NCBI GenBank assembly: GCA_021773235.1
Contig: JAJFKL010000030.1
Location: 1-64,000 of the forward strand
Length of the DNA stretch: 64,000 nucleotides
From: Gammaproteobacteria bacterium
GTDB taxonomy: Bacteria > Pseudomonadota > Gammaproteobacteria > Eutrophobiales > Eutrophobiaceae
Reading direction: 5' to 3'
A program made the translations under genes and the position numbers. The notes below the pieces were generated by a model that saw nothing but the letters and a program-made list of their open reading frames with translations, made no database searches and was not told where the DNA came from. Shown piece after piece: positions 34,943 to 44,454 of the stretch. How positions within the stretch are numbered: position 1 is the first letter of the stretch; every line of letters starts with the position of its first letter.

Positions 34943-36757
34943 ATGAGCAATACTGACGACGCCCCCAATCTGACTTTTGAAGACTTAACACTTTCTGCGC
35001 CCATCATGAAGGCGCTAAAAAAAGTCGGCTATGAAACGCCTTCTCCAATACAGGCTGAAATTATTCCTCATGTAGCGGATGGTCGGGATGTCATTGGGCA
35101 GGCGCAAACCGGTACCGGTAAAACGGCTGCTTTTGCCTTGCCGCTGTTGTCAAACATCGACCTGAAGTTAACGACCCCTCAAGTTTTGGTCTTGGCGCCA
35201 ACACGTGAGCTAGCGATTCAGGTTGCTGAGGCCTTTCAAACATATGCGTCCTTTCTTAAGGGCTTCCATGTTTTACCTATTTATGGTGGTCAGGAATATG
35301 GCGTACAGTTGCGCCAACTCAAGCGTGGTGTACATGTCGTTGTCGGCACACCCGGACGTGTCATGGATCATATGCGCCGCGGTACTTTGAAACTGGATAA
35401 ATTACGCTGTCTGGTATTGGACGAAGCCGATGAAATGTTACGCATGGGTTTTATTGATGATGTTGAGTGGGTGCTAGAACAGCTACCTGAGCAACGTCAG
35501 ATTGCATTGTTTTCAGCAACCATGCCGTCTGAGATCCGAAAGATCTCAAAAAAATATTTAAACAATCCCGAACAAATCACCATCAAAACAAAAAGTATTA
35601 CGGCAGATACGATTCGCCAACGCTACTTGATGGTGAATGGTAGACAAAAGCTTGAAGCTTTAACCACCATTCTTGAAAGCATGACCTTTAGCGCAATCCT
35701 TATATTTGTGCGCACCAAGGTTGAAACCATGGAGCTAACCGAAAAATTGTCAGCACGTGGTTATGCCTGTACTGCATTGAATGGTGATATTACGCAGAAG
35801 ATACGCGAGCAAACCATCAACAAATTAAAGTCCGGTAAAATTGATATGTTGATTGCAACCGATGTCGCTGCCCGTGGACTGGATGTTGAACGTATTAGTC
35901 ATGTTATCAACTATGATATTCCAAGTGATCCAGAGGCTTATACTCATCGCATTGGACGAACCGGAAGAGCGGGTCGTACGGGTGAGGCCATTGTCTTTGT
36001 CACAAACCGTGAACAACGTTTGTTGAGCATGATAGAAAGAGTGACCGGTAAAAAAATCGAGCGCATGCATATGCCAACGGTTGAAACAATCAATCAGGAA
36101 CGTATTGTACGTTTTAAACAAAGTATTACAGATACCTTAGATAGCACGGACACAGAACTTTTTCATTCTATCATTGAAGAATACCAACTTGAGTCGGGTC
36201 GTTCGGCAATGGATATTGCAACAGCATTGGCAAAGATCGCACAAGGTGGCGAGCCGTTTCTAATGAAGAAACAGCAAGAACAGAAACGAGATCGATCGCG
36301 TAATGATCGTGAGCGTGATAAACCACGCGGAGAAGGACGTCGAGACAAGTCACGTGATGCTGATAGACAACGGACGCCGAGACAATCAAGACCCGATCGC
36401 GATATGGAACGTTTTCGATTGGAAGTCGGCAACGAGCATGAAGTGAAGGTCAACAATATTGTCGGTGCTATTGCTAATGAAGCGGGTGTTGATAGTCAGT
36501 ACATCAAGAACGTAACCATCCATGAGAATTACTCAACTGTGGATTTGCCGATGGGCATGCCTAATGATCTATTTAAGGCGATGAAAAAAGTCTGGGTGTC
36601 AGGACAGCAGCTTAAAATTTCACGAATGAGTGATAATTCAGGCGCGTCTGAAAAACCAAAGAATAAGAAAGAAAAGAAACCCACTTCATCTAAGAAAAGT
36701 AGTGCTAATAAGGATAAAAAAAGGTCGCCTAAGCGTAAGCCTAAACCTGCCAGTTAA
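34943..36757 (+). CDS. deaD: DEAD-box RNA helicase DeaD/CsdA
   Basis: ATP-dependent RNA helicase acting in ribosome assembly and mRNA decay, especially in the cold. Ordered motifs: Q motif (YETPSPIQAEII), Walker A AQTGTGKTAAF, PTRELAIQV, TPGRVMDH, DEAD (VLDEADEMLRMGF, about 156-168), SAT, ATDVAARGLDV and HRIGRTGRAGRTG. It has a DbpA-type RNA-binding domain (about 490-565) preceded by a basic Arg/Asp-rich linker and followed by a Lys/Ser-rich tail. The 604 residues fit DeaD. Its 3' end overlaps the convergent hisH by 17 bp. Confidence 0.95.
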   Translation: MSNTDDAPNLTFEDLTLSAPIMKALKKVGYETPSPIQAEIIPHVADGRDVIGQAQTGTGKTAAFALPLLSNIDLKLTTPQVLVLAPTRELAIQVAEAFQTYASFLKGFHVLPIYGGQEYGVQLRQLKRGVHVVVGTPGRVMDHMRRGTLKLDKLRCLVLDEADEMLRMGFIDDVEWVLEQLPEQRQIALFSATMPSEIRKISKKYLNNPEQITIKTKSITADTIRQRYLMVNGRQKLEALTTILESMTFSAILIFVRTKVETMELTEKLSARGYACTALNGDITQKIREQTINKLKSGKIDMLIATDVAARGLDVERISHVINYDIPSDPEAYTHRIGRTGRAGRTGEAIVFVTNREQRLLSMIERVTGKKIERMHMPTVETINQERIVRFKQSITDTLDSTDTELFHSIIEEYQLESGRSAMDIATALAKIAQGGEPFLMKKQQEQKRDRSRNDRERDKPRGEGRRDKSRDADRQRTPRQSRPDRDMERFRLEVGNEHEVKVNNIVGAIANEAGVDSQYIKNVTIHENYSTVDLPMGMPNDLFKAMKKVWVSGQQLKISRMSDNSGASEKPKNKKEKKPTSSKKSSANKDKKRSPKRKPKPAS

Positions 36758-37382
36758 GAAAGTTTTTTAATAATCTTAAGCCATCGTGTTGGCTTTTTTC
36801 AGGATGAAATTGGGTTGCGAATAAATTATCTCTCGCAACCGCAGAAGTATATTTACAAATATAACCGGTAGACCCTGCAATATCTGAATCAAGTTCCGGC
36901 TTTACATAATAGCTGTGAACAAAGTAAAACCGACTCTCATCCTCGATGCCTTCCCATAGTGGATGTGATTTCTCTTGCTTAACCTGATTCCAACCCATAG
37001 ATGGAATCTTGTAGATGTCGCCATTCTCATCGATTTGATTATCCGTAAAACGAATAACATTGCCGGGTAAAATGCCTAAGCCATTTACACCACCATCTTC
37101 ATCACTGTGAGCCATTAGCGATTGCAAACCAAGACAAATGCCAAGGAAAGGTTTGTTTAAAATGCATTCTCGAATGGCCTCATCCAATTCTTGTTCTTTG
37201 AGATGAGCCATACATTGACCAATCGCACCCTGACCAGGAAAAACGACTTTATCTGCCTTGAGTATTTCATCAGGTTTATTACTGATAGCGATAGACTGAT
37301 CGCTGTTAGCAACCGTTTCGAGTGCTTTTGCAACAGAACGTAGATTACTGCTGCCGTAATCAAGAACAATGATCTTAGACAT
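36741..37382 (-). CDS. hisH: imidazole glycerol phosphate synthase glutaminase subunit
   Basis: Class I glutamine amidotransferase that supplies ammonia to HisF in histidine synthesis. The nucleophile elbow GICLGLQSLM (Cys near 82), the HSYYVKPE segment and the catalytic TQFHPEKSQHDG are present. 213 residues is normal. It follows hisB by 17 bp on the same strand. The usual next genes, hisA and hisF, are not here; instead the convergent deaD ends inside hisH's 3' end. Confidence 0.95.
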   Translation of the reverse strand: MSKIIVLDYGSSNLRSVAKALETVANSDQSIAISNKPDEILKADKVVFPGQGAIGQCMAHLKEQELDEAIRECILNKPFLGICLGLQSLMAHSDEDGGVNGLGILPGNVIRFTDNQIDENGDIYKIPSMGWNQVKQEKSHPLWEGIEDESRFYFVHSYYVKPELDSDIAGSTGYICKYTSAVARDNLFATQFHPEKSQHDGLRLLKNFLNWQV

Positions 37383-37399
37383 GGTTTCGCTCGATAGAC

Positions 37400-37993
37400 T
37401 TACAAGGCGCCTTTTGTGGACGGCAATATACCCTCCATCCGTGGATCCTGTTCTACAGCAACACGCAATGCTCGACCAAAGGCCTTAAAGATCGTCTCGG
37501 CAATATGGTGTGAGTTGCGACCACGGAGATTATCGATGTGTAAAGTCATCATCGCGTGATTGATGAAACCCTGAAAGAATTCAAAGATTAAATCGACATC
37601 AAAATCGCCGACGCGTGCGCGAGGATAATTTGCGCTATATTCCAGACCTGGGCGACCGGAACAGTCTATCACTACACGAGAAAGTGCTTCGTCGAGTGGC
37701 ACATAAGCATGTGCATAACGGCGTATGCCCTTTTTGTCTGCTAATGCCTGAGTAAATGCCTGGCCGAGTGTAATGCCCACATCTTCAACAGTGTGGTGAG
37801 CATCAATGTCGAGATCGCCATTGGCTTTGATGCTGATATCAAACATTCCATGACGCGCGATCTGATCTATCATGTGCTCCAGAAATGGAACGCCAATATC
37901 AAGATCGGACTTCCCCTCGCCATCAAGATTTAAGGAAACCTCGATTTGAGTTTCTTTTGTGTCGCGTTTAACCGTCGCGGTACGATTGCTCAT
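37400..37993 (-). CDS. hisB: imidazoleglycerol-phosphate dehydratase
   Basis: Manganese enzyme that dehydrates imidazole glycerol phosphate. The monofunctional 197-residue form shows the metal motifs [21 protein letters not shown] and the equivalent HNSHH-like [22 protein letters not shown] 37993 ([12 protein letters not shown]) is chosen because aggtgg precedes it and it matches the family start; the frame extends to 38053. It heads the hisB-hisH pair and is divergent from hemF. Confidence 0.95.
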   Translation of the reverse strand: MSNRTATVKRDTKETQIEVSLNLDGEGKSDLDIGVPFLEHMIDQIARHGMFDISIKANGDLDIDAHHTVEDVGITLGQAFTQALADKKGIRRYAHAYVPLDEALSRVVIDCSGRPGLEYSANYPRARVGDFDVDLIFEFFQGFINHAMMTLHIDNLRGRNSHHIAETIFKAFGRALRVAVEQDPRMEGILPSTKGAL

Positions 37994-38068
37994 TGAACTA
38001 CCACCTGAAAAAATTAGCGTGATAGGATAGCGTCCTAAAGACATTATTACCAATTAACGGATAGAAAA

Positions 38069-38980
38069 ATGATCGATATTGATAGCATTAAACGTTATTT
38101 ATATTCCCAGCAGGAGCGTATCTGCAATGCAATGACACAATTGGACAAAACCTTGGAGTTAAAAGAGGACAATTGGGATCGTGAAGGCGGTGGTGGTGGC
38201 CGAAGTCGGGTGATGCAAAGGGGCCAGATTTTTGAGCAAGGTGGTATCAATTTTTCCCATGTCCATGGTGATAATTTACCTCCGTCTGCAACGGCGAATA
38301 GACCAGAACTGGCAGGTCGATCATTTCAAGCATTGGGCAACTCACTGGTGATCCATCCCTTAAACCCATATGTACCAACAACACATATGAATATACGGTT
38401 TTTTATTGCTGAGAAAGAAGGCGAAGAACCCATTTGGTGGTTCGGTGGTGGTTTCGATCTGACGCCGTATTACGGTTTTGAAGATGATGCTAAGTCTTGG
38501 CACCAAAAAGCCAAAGCCGCTTGTGAGGGTTTTGGTGACGACAATACTCACGCCAAATATAAGCAATGGTGCGATGAATACTTTTATCTGAAACATCGCG
38601 ATGAGCAAAGAGGCATTGGTGGCTTGTTTTACGATGACCTAAACGAATGGGGTTTTGAGTCCTGTTTTGAGTTTATGCAGAGTGTTGGCGATCATTTCTT
38701 AAAGGCCTATCTTCCTATTGTGATCAAGCGTACGGAAATTCCCTATAAGGAACGCGAACGTGAATTCCAGCTCTATCGCCGCGGACGTTATGTTGAATTC
38801 AATTTAATTCATGATCGTGGGACACTGTTTGGCCTACAGTCAGGCGGACGTACAGAATCTATCTTGATGTCTTTACCGCCCTTAGTGCGCTGGGAATACA
38901 ATTGGCAACCTGCTCGCGGTACGCCAGAAGCGGAACTTTATGATGTGTTTTTGAAACCAAAAGATTGGCTGAAGGCTTGA
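38069..38980 (+). CDS. hemF: oxygen-dependent coproporphyrinogen III oxidase
   Basis: Aerobic heme-synthesis step that decarboxylates two propionates of coproporphyrinogen III. Motifs: [57 protein letters not shown] and [15 protein letters not shown]. 303 residues is standard. The presence of HemF implies growth with oxygen. Its end overlaps a small membrane protein. Confidence 0.96.
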   Translation: MIDIDSIKRYLYSQQERICNAMTQLDKTLELKEDNWDREGGGGGRSRVMQRGQIFEQGGINFSHVHGDNLPPSATANRPELAGRSFQALGNSLVIHPLNPYVPTTHMNIRFFIAEKEGEEPIWWFGGGFDLTPYYGFEDDAKSWHQKAKAACEGFGDDNTHAKYKQWCDEYFYLKHRDEQRGIGGLFYDDLNEWGFESCFEFMQSVGDHFLKAYLPIVIKRTEIPYKEREREFQLYRRGRYVEFNLIHDRGTLFGLQSGGRTESILMSLPPLVRWEYNWQPARGTPEAELYDVFLKPKDWLKA

Positions 38981-39153
38981 GAACCGAACTCATTGGATTA
39001 TTAAGTTCGTTTGCAGCGATTATTATATTTCTATCGCTACGCTATTTTTATAAACACCGGTTTGAAGACAATATAATTCAGGGTAAGCAAAAAATTATAG
39101 GGGTTGTGGTAGTAATAATTTCAATCCTAATCGCTTTGTTCTTGATGAGGTAG
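38965..39153 (+). CDS. small two-TM protein overlapping hemF
   Basis: A 62-residue frame with two hydrophobic helices ([18 protein letters not shown] and [17 protein letters not shown]) and a charged loop. Possible TTG starts are 38965 and 38977, the latter interlocked with the hemF stop (tTGA), which would allow translational coupling. No family recognised and no ATG, so it may not be expressed. Confidence 0.45.
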   Translation: MAEGLRTELIGLLSSFAAIIIFLSLRYFYKHRFEDNIIQGKQKIIGVVVVIISILIALFLMR

Positions 39154-39160
39154 TGGCTGA

Positions 39161-39598
39161 TTAAGTTTTAAGCCAAAACGTTACTGGCCCATCGTTGATT
39201 AGACTTACCTGCATTTCGGCACCGAAGACACCCGTTTCAACACTTGTGAATTGCTGGCGAGCATAGGCAATTAGATACTCAAAGAGTTGTTTCCCCAGTT
39301 CTGGTGCTGCTGCACTGGAAAAGCTCGGTCTCAATCCTTTCTGTGTATCAGCGGCTAATGTGAATTGCGGGACAAGTAATAAACCGCCTTTAATGTCCTG
39401 CAAGCTCAGATTCATTTTGTCCTGTTCATCAGGAAAAACTCGGTAATCAATTAGTTTTTGAAATAAGCGTTGGGCTTGTTTTTCGGAGTCATTCTTTTCG
39501 ATACCAACCAACACGAGAAGTCCTGTATTGATTGAGGCAACGGTATCACCATCGACGGTGACCTGGGCTTGAGTAACGCGTTGTAGCAGACCAATCAT
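39161..39598 (-). CDS. dtd: D-aminoacyl-tRNA deacylase
   Basis: Removes D-amino acids from mischarged tRNA. The 145 residues have the active-site motif LVPQFTLAADTQKGLRPSF and the Gly-cisPro motif NDGPVTFWL. The N-terminus MIGLLQRVTQAQVTVDGD fits the family. It is convergent with the small hemF-linked frame and followed upstream by a tiny membrane protein gene on the same strand. Confidence 0.95.
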   Translation of the reverse strand: MIGLLQRVTQAQVTVDGDTVASINTGLLVLVGIEKNDSEKQAQRLFQKLIDYRVFPDEQDKMNLSLQDIKGGLLLVPQFTLAADTQKGLRPSFSSAAAPELGKQLFEYLIAYARQQFTSVETGVFGAEMQVSLINDGPVTFWLKT

Positions 39599-39632
39599 TT
39601 ATGACTGGGCAATATTGCTTGGGCTGCTAACG

Positions 39633-39785
39633 CTATATTATCTTGAGAAAATCGAGGATATTAACAGCAAAGATTGCAACGGCAGCAACAAGCACAACCC
39701 AGTCCATGTTTCTACGTGCGAGAAAGCCAGTGAAGTGCAAAATTAGAACCACCACCGACAAAATATAGACAATGTAAAAAAGCAT
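39633..39785 (-). CDS. 50-residue two-TM protein
   Basis: Short frame MLFYIVYILSVVVLILHFTG ... ending FLKII, with two hydrophobic helices separated by LARRNMDW. gaggga lies 8 nt before the ATG, a good Shine-Dalgarno, which argues that it is translated. It lies between rpiA and dtd on the same strand. No family recognised. The positively charged loop suggests both ends face the periplasm or membrane by the positive-inside rule. Confidence 0.6.
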   Translation of the reverse strand: MLFYIVYILSVVVLILHFTGFLARRNMDWVVLVAAVAIFAVNILDFLKII

Positions 39786-39898
39786 CTATTGATTCCCTCT
39801 AATATTTGAAAGACATTGTTATTATTGTATCTATTCTAAGCTAAACCATGTCTATTAAGCCAACATTATGTATAAATTAAGCGACAAGTGTCTCAATT

Positions 39899-40552
39899 TT
39901 ATTGTGTATTAACGCCATTATCGCTTGCTATCAGTAAAATATCGGCAGGTCGGTGTGCAAATAGGCCATTCGTCACCGCTCCGACAATTTGATTTAGACT
40001 CTGCTCTAGTTCAAGCGGGTTCTCAATCTTCATATTGTGCACATCAATAATGATATTGCCATTATCGGTAGTAAAGCCCTCGCGTAATTTTGGCTGGCCA
40101 CCGAGTTTTGCAATCTGTCGGGCAACATAACTCTGAGCCATCGGAATCACCTCAATAGGTAAAGGAAAAGACCCCAAAGTTGGCACCATCTTGCTGTCAT
40201 CAATAATGCAGACGAATTGCTTACTGGCAGCCGCGACAATTTTCTCTCTGGTTAATGCGCCACCACCACCCTTAATTAAATGACGATGCTTTGTCGCTTC
40301 ATCTGCACCATCGACATAGACCGGAATTTCTATGACGCTGTTAAGCGCAAGCACCGGGATATTATGCTGCCTCAATAATTCTTCGCTGGCATCTGAGCTG
40401 GAAACTGCGCCCTCGATGCGGTGTTTTATCTTGGCAAGTTCATCGATAAAAAAGTTAACCGTACTGCCCGTGCCTACCCCGACGATAGTATCGTCTTCTA
40501 TGTAATTGATGGCCGCTTTTGCGACCTCTTTTTTCTTAGCGTCTTGCGACAT
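39899..40552 (-). CDS. rpiA: ribose-5-phosphate isomerase A
   Basis: Interconverts ribose-5-phosphate and ribulose-5-phosphate. Motifs [44 protein letters not shown] and [18 protein letters not shown] are all present; 217 residues is standard. It is divergent from ilvA across a 48-bp gap, the rpiA-ilvA arrangement of many gammaproteobacteria. Confidence 0.96.
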   Translation of the reverse strand: MSQDAKKKEVAKAAINYIEDDTIVGVGTGSTVNFFIDELAKIKHRIEGAVSSSDASEELLRQHNIPVLALNSVIEIPVYVDGADEATKHRHLIKGGGGALTREKIVAAASKQFVCIIDDSKMVPTLGSFPLPIEVIPMAQSYVARQIAKLGGQPKLREGFTTDNGNIIIDVHNMKIENPLELEQSLNQIVGAVTNGLFAHRPADILLIASDNGVNTQ

Positions 40553-40600
40553 AGTTTGCTCCGCAGAAAAATATGTTTGTGGTGAAGTAAATGTTATCTT

Positions 40601-42127
40601 ATGACCATGTTTGATGAATACAATAATCTAATTGAAGAAGCCAGTCGACGTATCTATGCCGTTGCCAAGCGAACAGATCTGGATCACGCGCCGCAACTGT
40701 CACTTCGGCACAAGAATAACATTTGGTTAAAACGTGAGGATCAGCAACCGGTTTTCTCTTATAAGCTGCGTGGCGCTTACAATATGATCGCGTCACTACC
40801 CGAAGCCGATCGTGAGCGCGGCGTGATTACTGCCTCCGCAGGGAATCATGCTCAAGGTGTGGCCATGGCCACGGAAGGCTTGAAGATGAAGGCGATCATC
40901 GTTATGCCAAAAACCACGCCAGACATTAAGGTCAATTCTGTTAAGCGCATGGGCGCTGATGTGATCTTGCATGGTAATACTTACGATGATGCCAAAGATT
41001 ACGCAATCAACATGTCGAAAGAAAAAGGCATGTGTTATGTCCCTCCTTATGATCATCCGCTGATCATTGCCGGGCAAGCAACGGTAGGTGTCGAGCTGAT
41101 AGAGCAACATCCCTCAACGCCAGATATTATTTTTGTACCCATCGGCGGCGGAGGTTTGATTGCGGGTATCGCCGCTTATACTCAAGCGAATTATCCCGAT
41201 ATAAAAATCATTGGTGTTGAACCCGATGAAGCACCCTGTATGCATCATGCAATCGAAGCAGGTGAACGTGTTGTATTAGATAAGATCGGTATCTTTGCAG
41301 ATGGTGCTGCGGTTAAACAAGCCGGCGAGGAAAATTACCGAATCACAAAAGAATTGGTTGATGAGATCTTATTAGTCAGCATCGATGAAATCTGCGCTTC
41401 AGTAAAAGATATCTTCGAAGATACACGATCAATCCCTGAGCCTGCTGGCGCATTAGCGCTTGCTGGTCTAAAACAGTATGTGGCTAGAGAAGGAATAGAG
41501 GATCAGGAACTGGTTGCTATCTTTAGCGGCGCAAATGTAAATTTTGATCGCCTGCGACATATCGCAGAATTAACAGCGTTGGGTGAAAACCAGGAAGCCT
41601 TGATCTCAATCATGATCCCCGAACGCCCGGGTAGCTTTCAACATCTTTGTCGTGATCTTGGTCCACGATTGATTACTGAATTCAATTATCGTTATGGCGA
41701 TGATAAAGATGCTTATGTCTTTGCCGGTGTTCAGCTTAAACAAGGTGTTGAAGAAAAAAATAAGTTGATCGAACACTTAAAAGAAAAAAATTATAACGTA
41801 GTCGATTTAAGTAACGATGATGTTGCAAAAATGCATATCCGCCACATGGTCGGTGGTCATGCGCCTCAAGCGGGTGATGAAATCATCTATCGTTTTGAGT
41901 TTCCAGAGCGATCAGGTGCATTACTACATTTCTTAACAGAAATGGGTGAGCGCTGGAATATTAGTTTGTTCCATTATCGTAACCATGGTGCTGCCTATGG
42001 TCGTGTATTGATGGGTTTTCAAGTCAAAGAGAATGAAAAAGAAGAATTTCAAAAGTTTGTAGATAAGCTGGGGATTCCGTATTGGGATGAGTCAGATAAT
42101 CCTGCGTATCAGACTTTTTTGCGTTAA
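40601..42127 (+). CDS. ilvA: threonine ammonia-lyase, biosynthetic
   Basis: PLP enzyme converting threonine to 2-oxobutanoate, first step of isoleucine synthesis. PLP Lys is K55 ([10 protein letters not shown]); [16 protein letters not shown] and the glycine-rich [12 protein letters not shown] phosphate loop are visible. Two C-terminal ACT-like domains (about 330-508, [20 protein letters not shown] and [20 protein letters not shown]) indicate the allosteric, isoleucine-inhibited form. ATG 40607 is a possible alternative. A repeat block follows. Confidence 0.96.
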   Translation: MTMFDEYNNLIEEASRRIYAVAKRTDLDHAPQLSLRHKNNIWLKREDQQPVFSYKLRGAYNMIASLPEADRERGVITASAGNHAQGVAMATEGLKMKAIIVMPKTTPDIKVNSVKRMGADVILHGNTYDDAKDYAINMSKEKGMCYVPPYDHPLIIAGQATVGVELIEQHPSTPDIIFVPIGGGGLIAGIAAYTQANYPDIKIIGVEPDEAPCMHHAIEAGERVVLDKIGIFADGAAVKQAGEENYRITKELVDEILLVSIDEICASVKDIFEDTRSIPEPAGALALAGLKQYVAREGIEDQELVAIFSGANVNFDRLRHIAELTALGENQEALISIMIPERPGSFQHLCRDLGPRLITEFNYRYGDDKDAYVFAGVQLKQGVEEKNKLIEHLKEKNYNVVDLSNDDVAKMHIRHMVGGHAPQAGDEIIYRFEFPERSGALLHFLTEMGERWNISLFHYRNHGAAYGRVLMGFQVKENEKEEFQKFVDKLGIPYWDESDNPAYQTFLR

Positions 42128-42189
42128 TTTTTTTAAATTTTTATTCTGGTTGGATTTCTAATTTCTTTTGAAATTGGTTTCGCCTTTTA

Positions 42190-42440
42190 TGGCGAGTCAC
42201 TTTTCTTTGAGTGGTCAAAGAAAAGTAACCAAAAGAAAGACCACCCCAATGCCTTGCCCTGCGGATACCCTCGGCATCACTCTATTTAAATGGCACTCGC
42301 ATACGGACTCCTCGACTCTGTCTCCTGATTCGTTCTACCTCCTGCATCCATGCAGTCGTGTCCTAATGCGCTCTCGCAACATCCATGTTGCTCAACCATT
42401 AAAATAGAGTAATACCTCGGCAAGTCACAAGGGGATTAAA
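42190..42440 (+). repeat. dispersed repeat, left flank of the 42-46 kb array
   Basis: Intergenic, no real gene. It has the hairpin cttttctttg ... caaagaaaag, then taaccaaaagaaagaccacc, ctacctcctgcatccatgca, gcaacatccatgttgctcaa and ends near ctcggcaagtcacaagggga. The same order occurs in reverse complement at 46568-46785, and related copies are at 59305-59516 and 59600-59800. The whole 42128-42454 gap is this repeat plus AT-rich flank. Confidence 0.75.
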
Positions 42441-42454
42441 ATCAAAAAATAGTT

Positions 42455-42512
42455 AATGTCTGCTTTGAGTTATCGAAATGAAAACTCAGCTTTCGGCCAG
42501 TAGCGGACATTA
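42455..42512. repeat. array repeat Ra
   Basis: Ends aatgtctgcttt and ggccagtagcggacatt. The adjacent minus-strand gene's stop TAA (42510-42512) overlaps the repeat end. Lies 14 bp from the flanking dispersed repeat. Confidence 0.8.
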
Positions 42513-42890
42513 AGTTTTTAATTCAGTATCTGGTTGAATTGGCTTGTTAGTAGACAATCGCCACCCGGCTAAGAAAGCAACGATCACACCTACAAAGAGA
42601 AAAATGTACCAAGATATTTCAAAAAATCCTAATACCATGCAAACAGAATATGAAAAGAAATAAGTAAAAAATGAGGCAAAGATAATTCTGTTTGTTGCAG
42701 GTGAAGACTTTGATTGATTAACACCAAAATAATAAGTAATAGAGCACGGGATGGTAAATAAAAAAGCGTAAAAAGTAGACACAATGATTATTTGTGTTTT
42801 TTCTATCGGCGCTTGCCAACTTCCATATAAATTAGCAGTAATAGCTGTAACAAAAAGCATGATTGAATATATAAATATTTTTTTATTCAT
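42510..42890 (-). CDS. array unit 1: orphan membrane protein
   Basis: No family recognised. 126 residues with four predicted TM helices (FIYSIMLFVTAITANLYGS, IIVSTFYAFLFTIPCSITYY, IIFASFFTYFFSYSVCMVLG, FEISWYIFLFVGVIVAFLAG) and a polar tail. The ATG is 8 nt from repeat Rb and the stop overlaps Ra, so the whole inter-repeat space is coding. Strongly AT-rich, unlike core genes. Confidence 0.75.
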   Translation of the reverse strand: MNKKIFIYSIMLFVTAITANLYGSWQAPIEKTQIIIVSTFYAFLFTIPCSITYYFGVNQSKSSPATNRIIFASFFTYFFSYSVCMVLGFFEISWYIFLFVGVIVAFLAGWRLSTNKPIQPDTELKT

Positions 42891-42898
42891 TATTTAGT

Positions 42899-42955
42899 TA
42901 TTGTCCGCTTTGGACATTCTAATTGTCACTCATGTTTCGGCCATAAGCAGACATC
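42899..42955. repeat. array repeat Rb
   Basis: Ends ttgtccgctttgg and ggccataagcagacat, centre attgtcactcatg. The stop TGA of the next unit overlaps it (tcatgtct in reverse: TGATGTC). Confidence 0.85.
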
Positions 42956-43310
42956 ATGACAAATAAAAATATGACATAAGATTTCCTAAAAAAGGAGCAA
43001 GATATATAGTCACAAACCCTAAAAATTGAATTAATCCATCTATACCCCGCGTTTTACACAGATAGTAAGGAATAACAATTGGCCAGAACATGAATGCATA
43101 GAATGGCCAATCAAGCCCCCATAATTCATTCTTATTAATTGCATCAGCATTAGCCCAATAAGCAATTGCTACAGAAAATACAAAGAACCAAGTAGTGTAA
43201 AGGGTATTACTTATATCAAACTCACGAAAACCCAGAACTGCACCATAAATAGTAAGTACAAAACTGGATATTAATATAACTAGAATAAAAAACGTTTTAC
43301 TATTTTTCAT
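42954..43310 (-). CDS. array unit 2: orphan membrane protein
   Basis: No family recognised. About 118 residues with four hydrophobic segments: TFFILVILISSFVLTIYG, TTWFFVFSVAIAYW, FYAFMFWPIVIPYYLC and LIQFLGFVTIYLAPFLGNLM. The DWPFYAFMFWPIVIPYY segment is Trp/Pro-rich. ATG 43310 is preferred; the frame extends to TTG 43319 within the repeat Rc. The stop TGA is shared with Rb. Confidence 0.75.
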   Translation of the reverse strand: MKNSKTFFILVILISSFVLTIYGAVLGFREFDISNTLYTTWFFVFSVAIAYWANADAINKNELWGLDWPFYAFMFWPIVIPYYLCKTRGIDGLIQFLGFVTIYLAPFLGNLMSYFYLS

Positions 43311-43317
43311 TGTTTTC

Positions 43318-43376
43318 AATTAGCCTGCTTTGAGTCGAACTTAACATCATTCTTATTCCGGCCATAAGCGGACATT
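43318..43376. repeat. array repeat Rc
   Basis: Ends cctgctttgag (diverged) and ggccataagcggacatt. The right end is well conserved; the left end has lost the tgtcc block. Confidence 0.75.
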
Positions 43377-43377
43377 T

Positions 43378-43755
43378 CTAACTAGACCGATTATTAGCTA
43401 ATTTAGTAATAGCTAAACAAACTAAATAAGCTATTAAAGCACCTGTGTACGTTGCAATTATAGGCGTATGAGTTTGTTGATAAGCTATGTCTTCCCCATA
43501 CGACTCAGGATAGTACGATGGTTCTAAAAGGAACCAAGCTATAACTGCCCCAATTATTAAATTGATTGTCGTATAGATATATTCAAATTTTGGAGCTGAA
43601 ATAAATGAGATCAATACGGTCATAAATGCAGCACCAAATCCCATAGCAGGCAAATGCCACATACCTAAAATATCTGGAACAGCGCTAAAAGCTAATGCGC
43701 CAAAAAAGAAGGCACCAAAAACTGAAAACAAAGATATTGTCCATTTTTTAATCAT
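43378..43755 (-). CDS. array unit 3: orphan membrane protein
   Basis: No family recognised. 125 residues, four TM helices (SLFSVFGAFFFGALAFSAV, MGFGAAFMTVLISFISA, TTINLIIGAVIAWFLL and IIATYTGALIAYLVCLAITK) with a periplasmic-looking acidic loop PSYYPESYGEDIAYQQTH. ATG 43755 is 34 nt from repeat Rd; the stop TAG lies 2 nt from Rc. Confidence 0.75.
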   Translation of the reverse strand: MIKKWTISLFSVFGAFFFGALAFSAVPDILGMWHLPAMGFGAAFMTVLISFISAPKFEYIYTTINLIIGAVIAWFLLEPSYYPESYGEDIAYQQTHTPIIATYTGALIAYLVCLAITKLANNRSS

Positions 43756-43789
43756 ATAATTATGAATGTATTTTCATTAAGAATTAAAT

Positions 43790-43847
43790 AATGTCCGCTT
43801 TGGAGTATTGTTATTGTCACTCATAATTCGGCCAGAAGCAGACATTA
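43790..43847. repeat. array repeat Rd
   Basis: Among the best-preserved copies: aatgtccgctttgg at one end, ggccagaagcagacatt at the other, centre agtattgttattgtcactca. The next unit's stop TAA is inside it (TAATGTC in gene orientation). Confidence 0.88.
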
Positions 43848-44363
43848 GACATATGTCTTATGTATCATTGACATATTGTTTACTTCACCTAAGTACTTCA
43901 TTCCTAAAAACCCAGCAAACTCTTTGGCTTTAACTTCTGCATTTTCATGCCACCTTTCAATAACGAGGCCATATATACTATAAAACGGAATTTTATGAAT
44001 AATATTTAGAGAAGATACGGTATTACTTCCAGACATTCCATTTTTACCCCAAGCTATACCTTCATATTCGCTCAAATCTATAACTTTCTTTTTTATCGGT
44101 TTCTTAAGCATCATTAGCTCAAACGTTAAAATATTATTTTGTGAAGAAAGCGTATATTTCTTCCACATCAAACTAATTAATAAACTAGGTAAAATAACAA
44201 TGATTGCTAATATTGAGAAAGGGTTAAACAAGTCATTACCTTCTTTTAAATGCTCATAAACTGCTAACCCAAAAATCACAAGAGCAGATATAAATATCAG
44301 AAGAAAAAACTGATACACATAATGATGTATAACTATGTCATCATTAATTATCTTATAGCGCAT
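43845..44363 (-). CDS. array unit 4: orphan membrane protein
   Basis: No family recognised. 172 residues: two TM helices near 18-37 (YQFFLLIFISALVIFGLAV) and 47-66 (FSILAIIVILPSLLISLMW), followed by a roughly 100-residue cytoplasmic-looking domain that resembles a small PH-like beta fold (KKYTLSSQNNILTFELMMLK, PFYSIYGLVIERWHENAEV). The stop TAA overlaps Rd. ATG 44363 is 33 nt from Re. Confidence 0.75.
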   Translation of the reverse strand: MRYKIINDDIVIHHYVYQFFLLIFISALVIFGLAVYEHLKEGNDLFNPFSILAIIVILPSLLISLMWKKYTLSSQNNILTFELMMLKKPIKKKVIDLSEYEGIAWGKNGMSGSNTVSSLNIIHKIPFYSIYGLVIERWHENAEVKAKEFAGFLGMKYLGEVNNMSMIHKTYV

Positions 44364-44396
44364 TTCATATCCTTAATTCTTTTCTAAGTATATTTT

Positions 44397-44453
44397 AATG
44401 TCTGCTTTTGATTGTTCTTAATATAACTCTCATTTCGGCCAGAAGCAGACATT
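44397..44453. repeat. array repeat Re
   Basis: Ends aatgtctgcttttg and ggccagaagcagacatt, centre attgttcttaatataactct. The stop of unit 5 (TAA) abuts it. Confidence 0.85.
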
Positions 44454-44454
44454 A

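Noticed and set aside
42168-42407. 79-residue plus-strand frame after ilvA
   Set aside because: It is a translation of the dispersed repeat (SHFSLSGQRKVTKRKTTP-type product), which recurs in other frames at the other repeat copies; no Shine-Dalgarno and no independent support.
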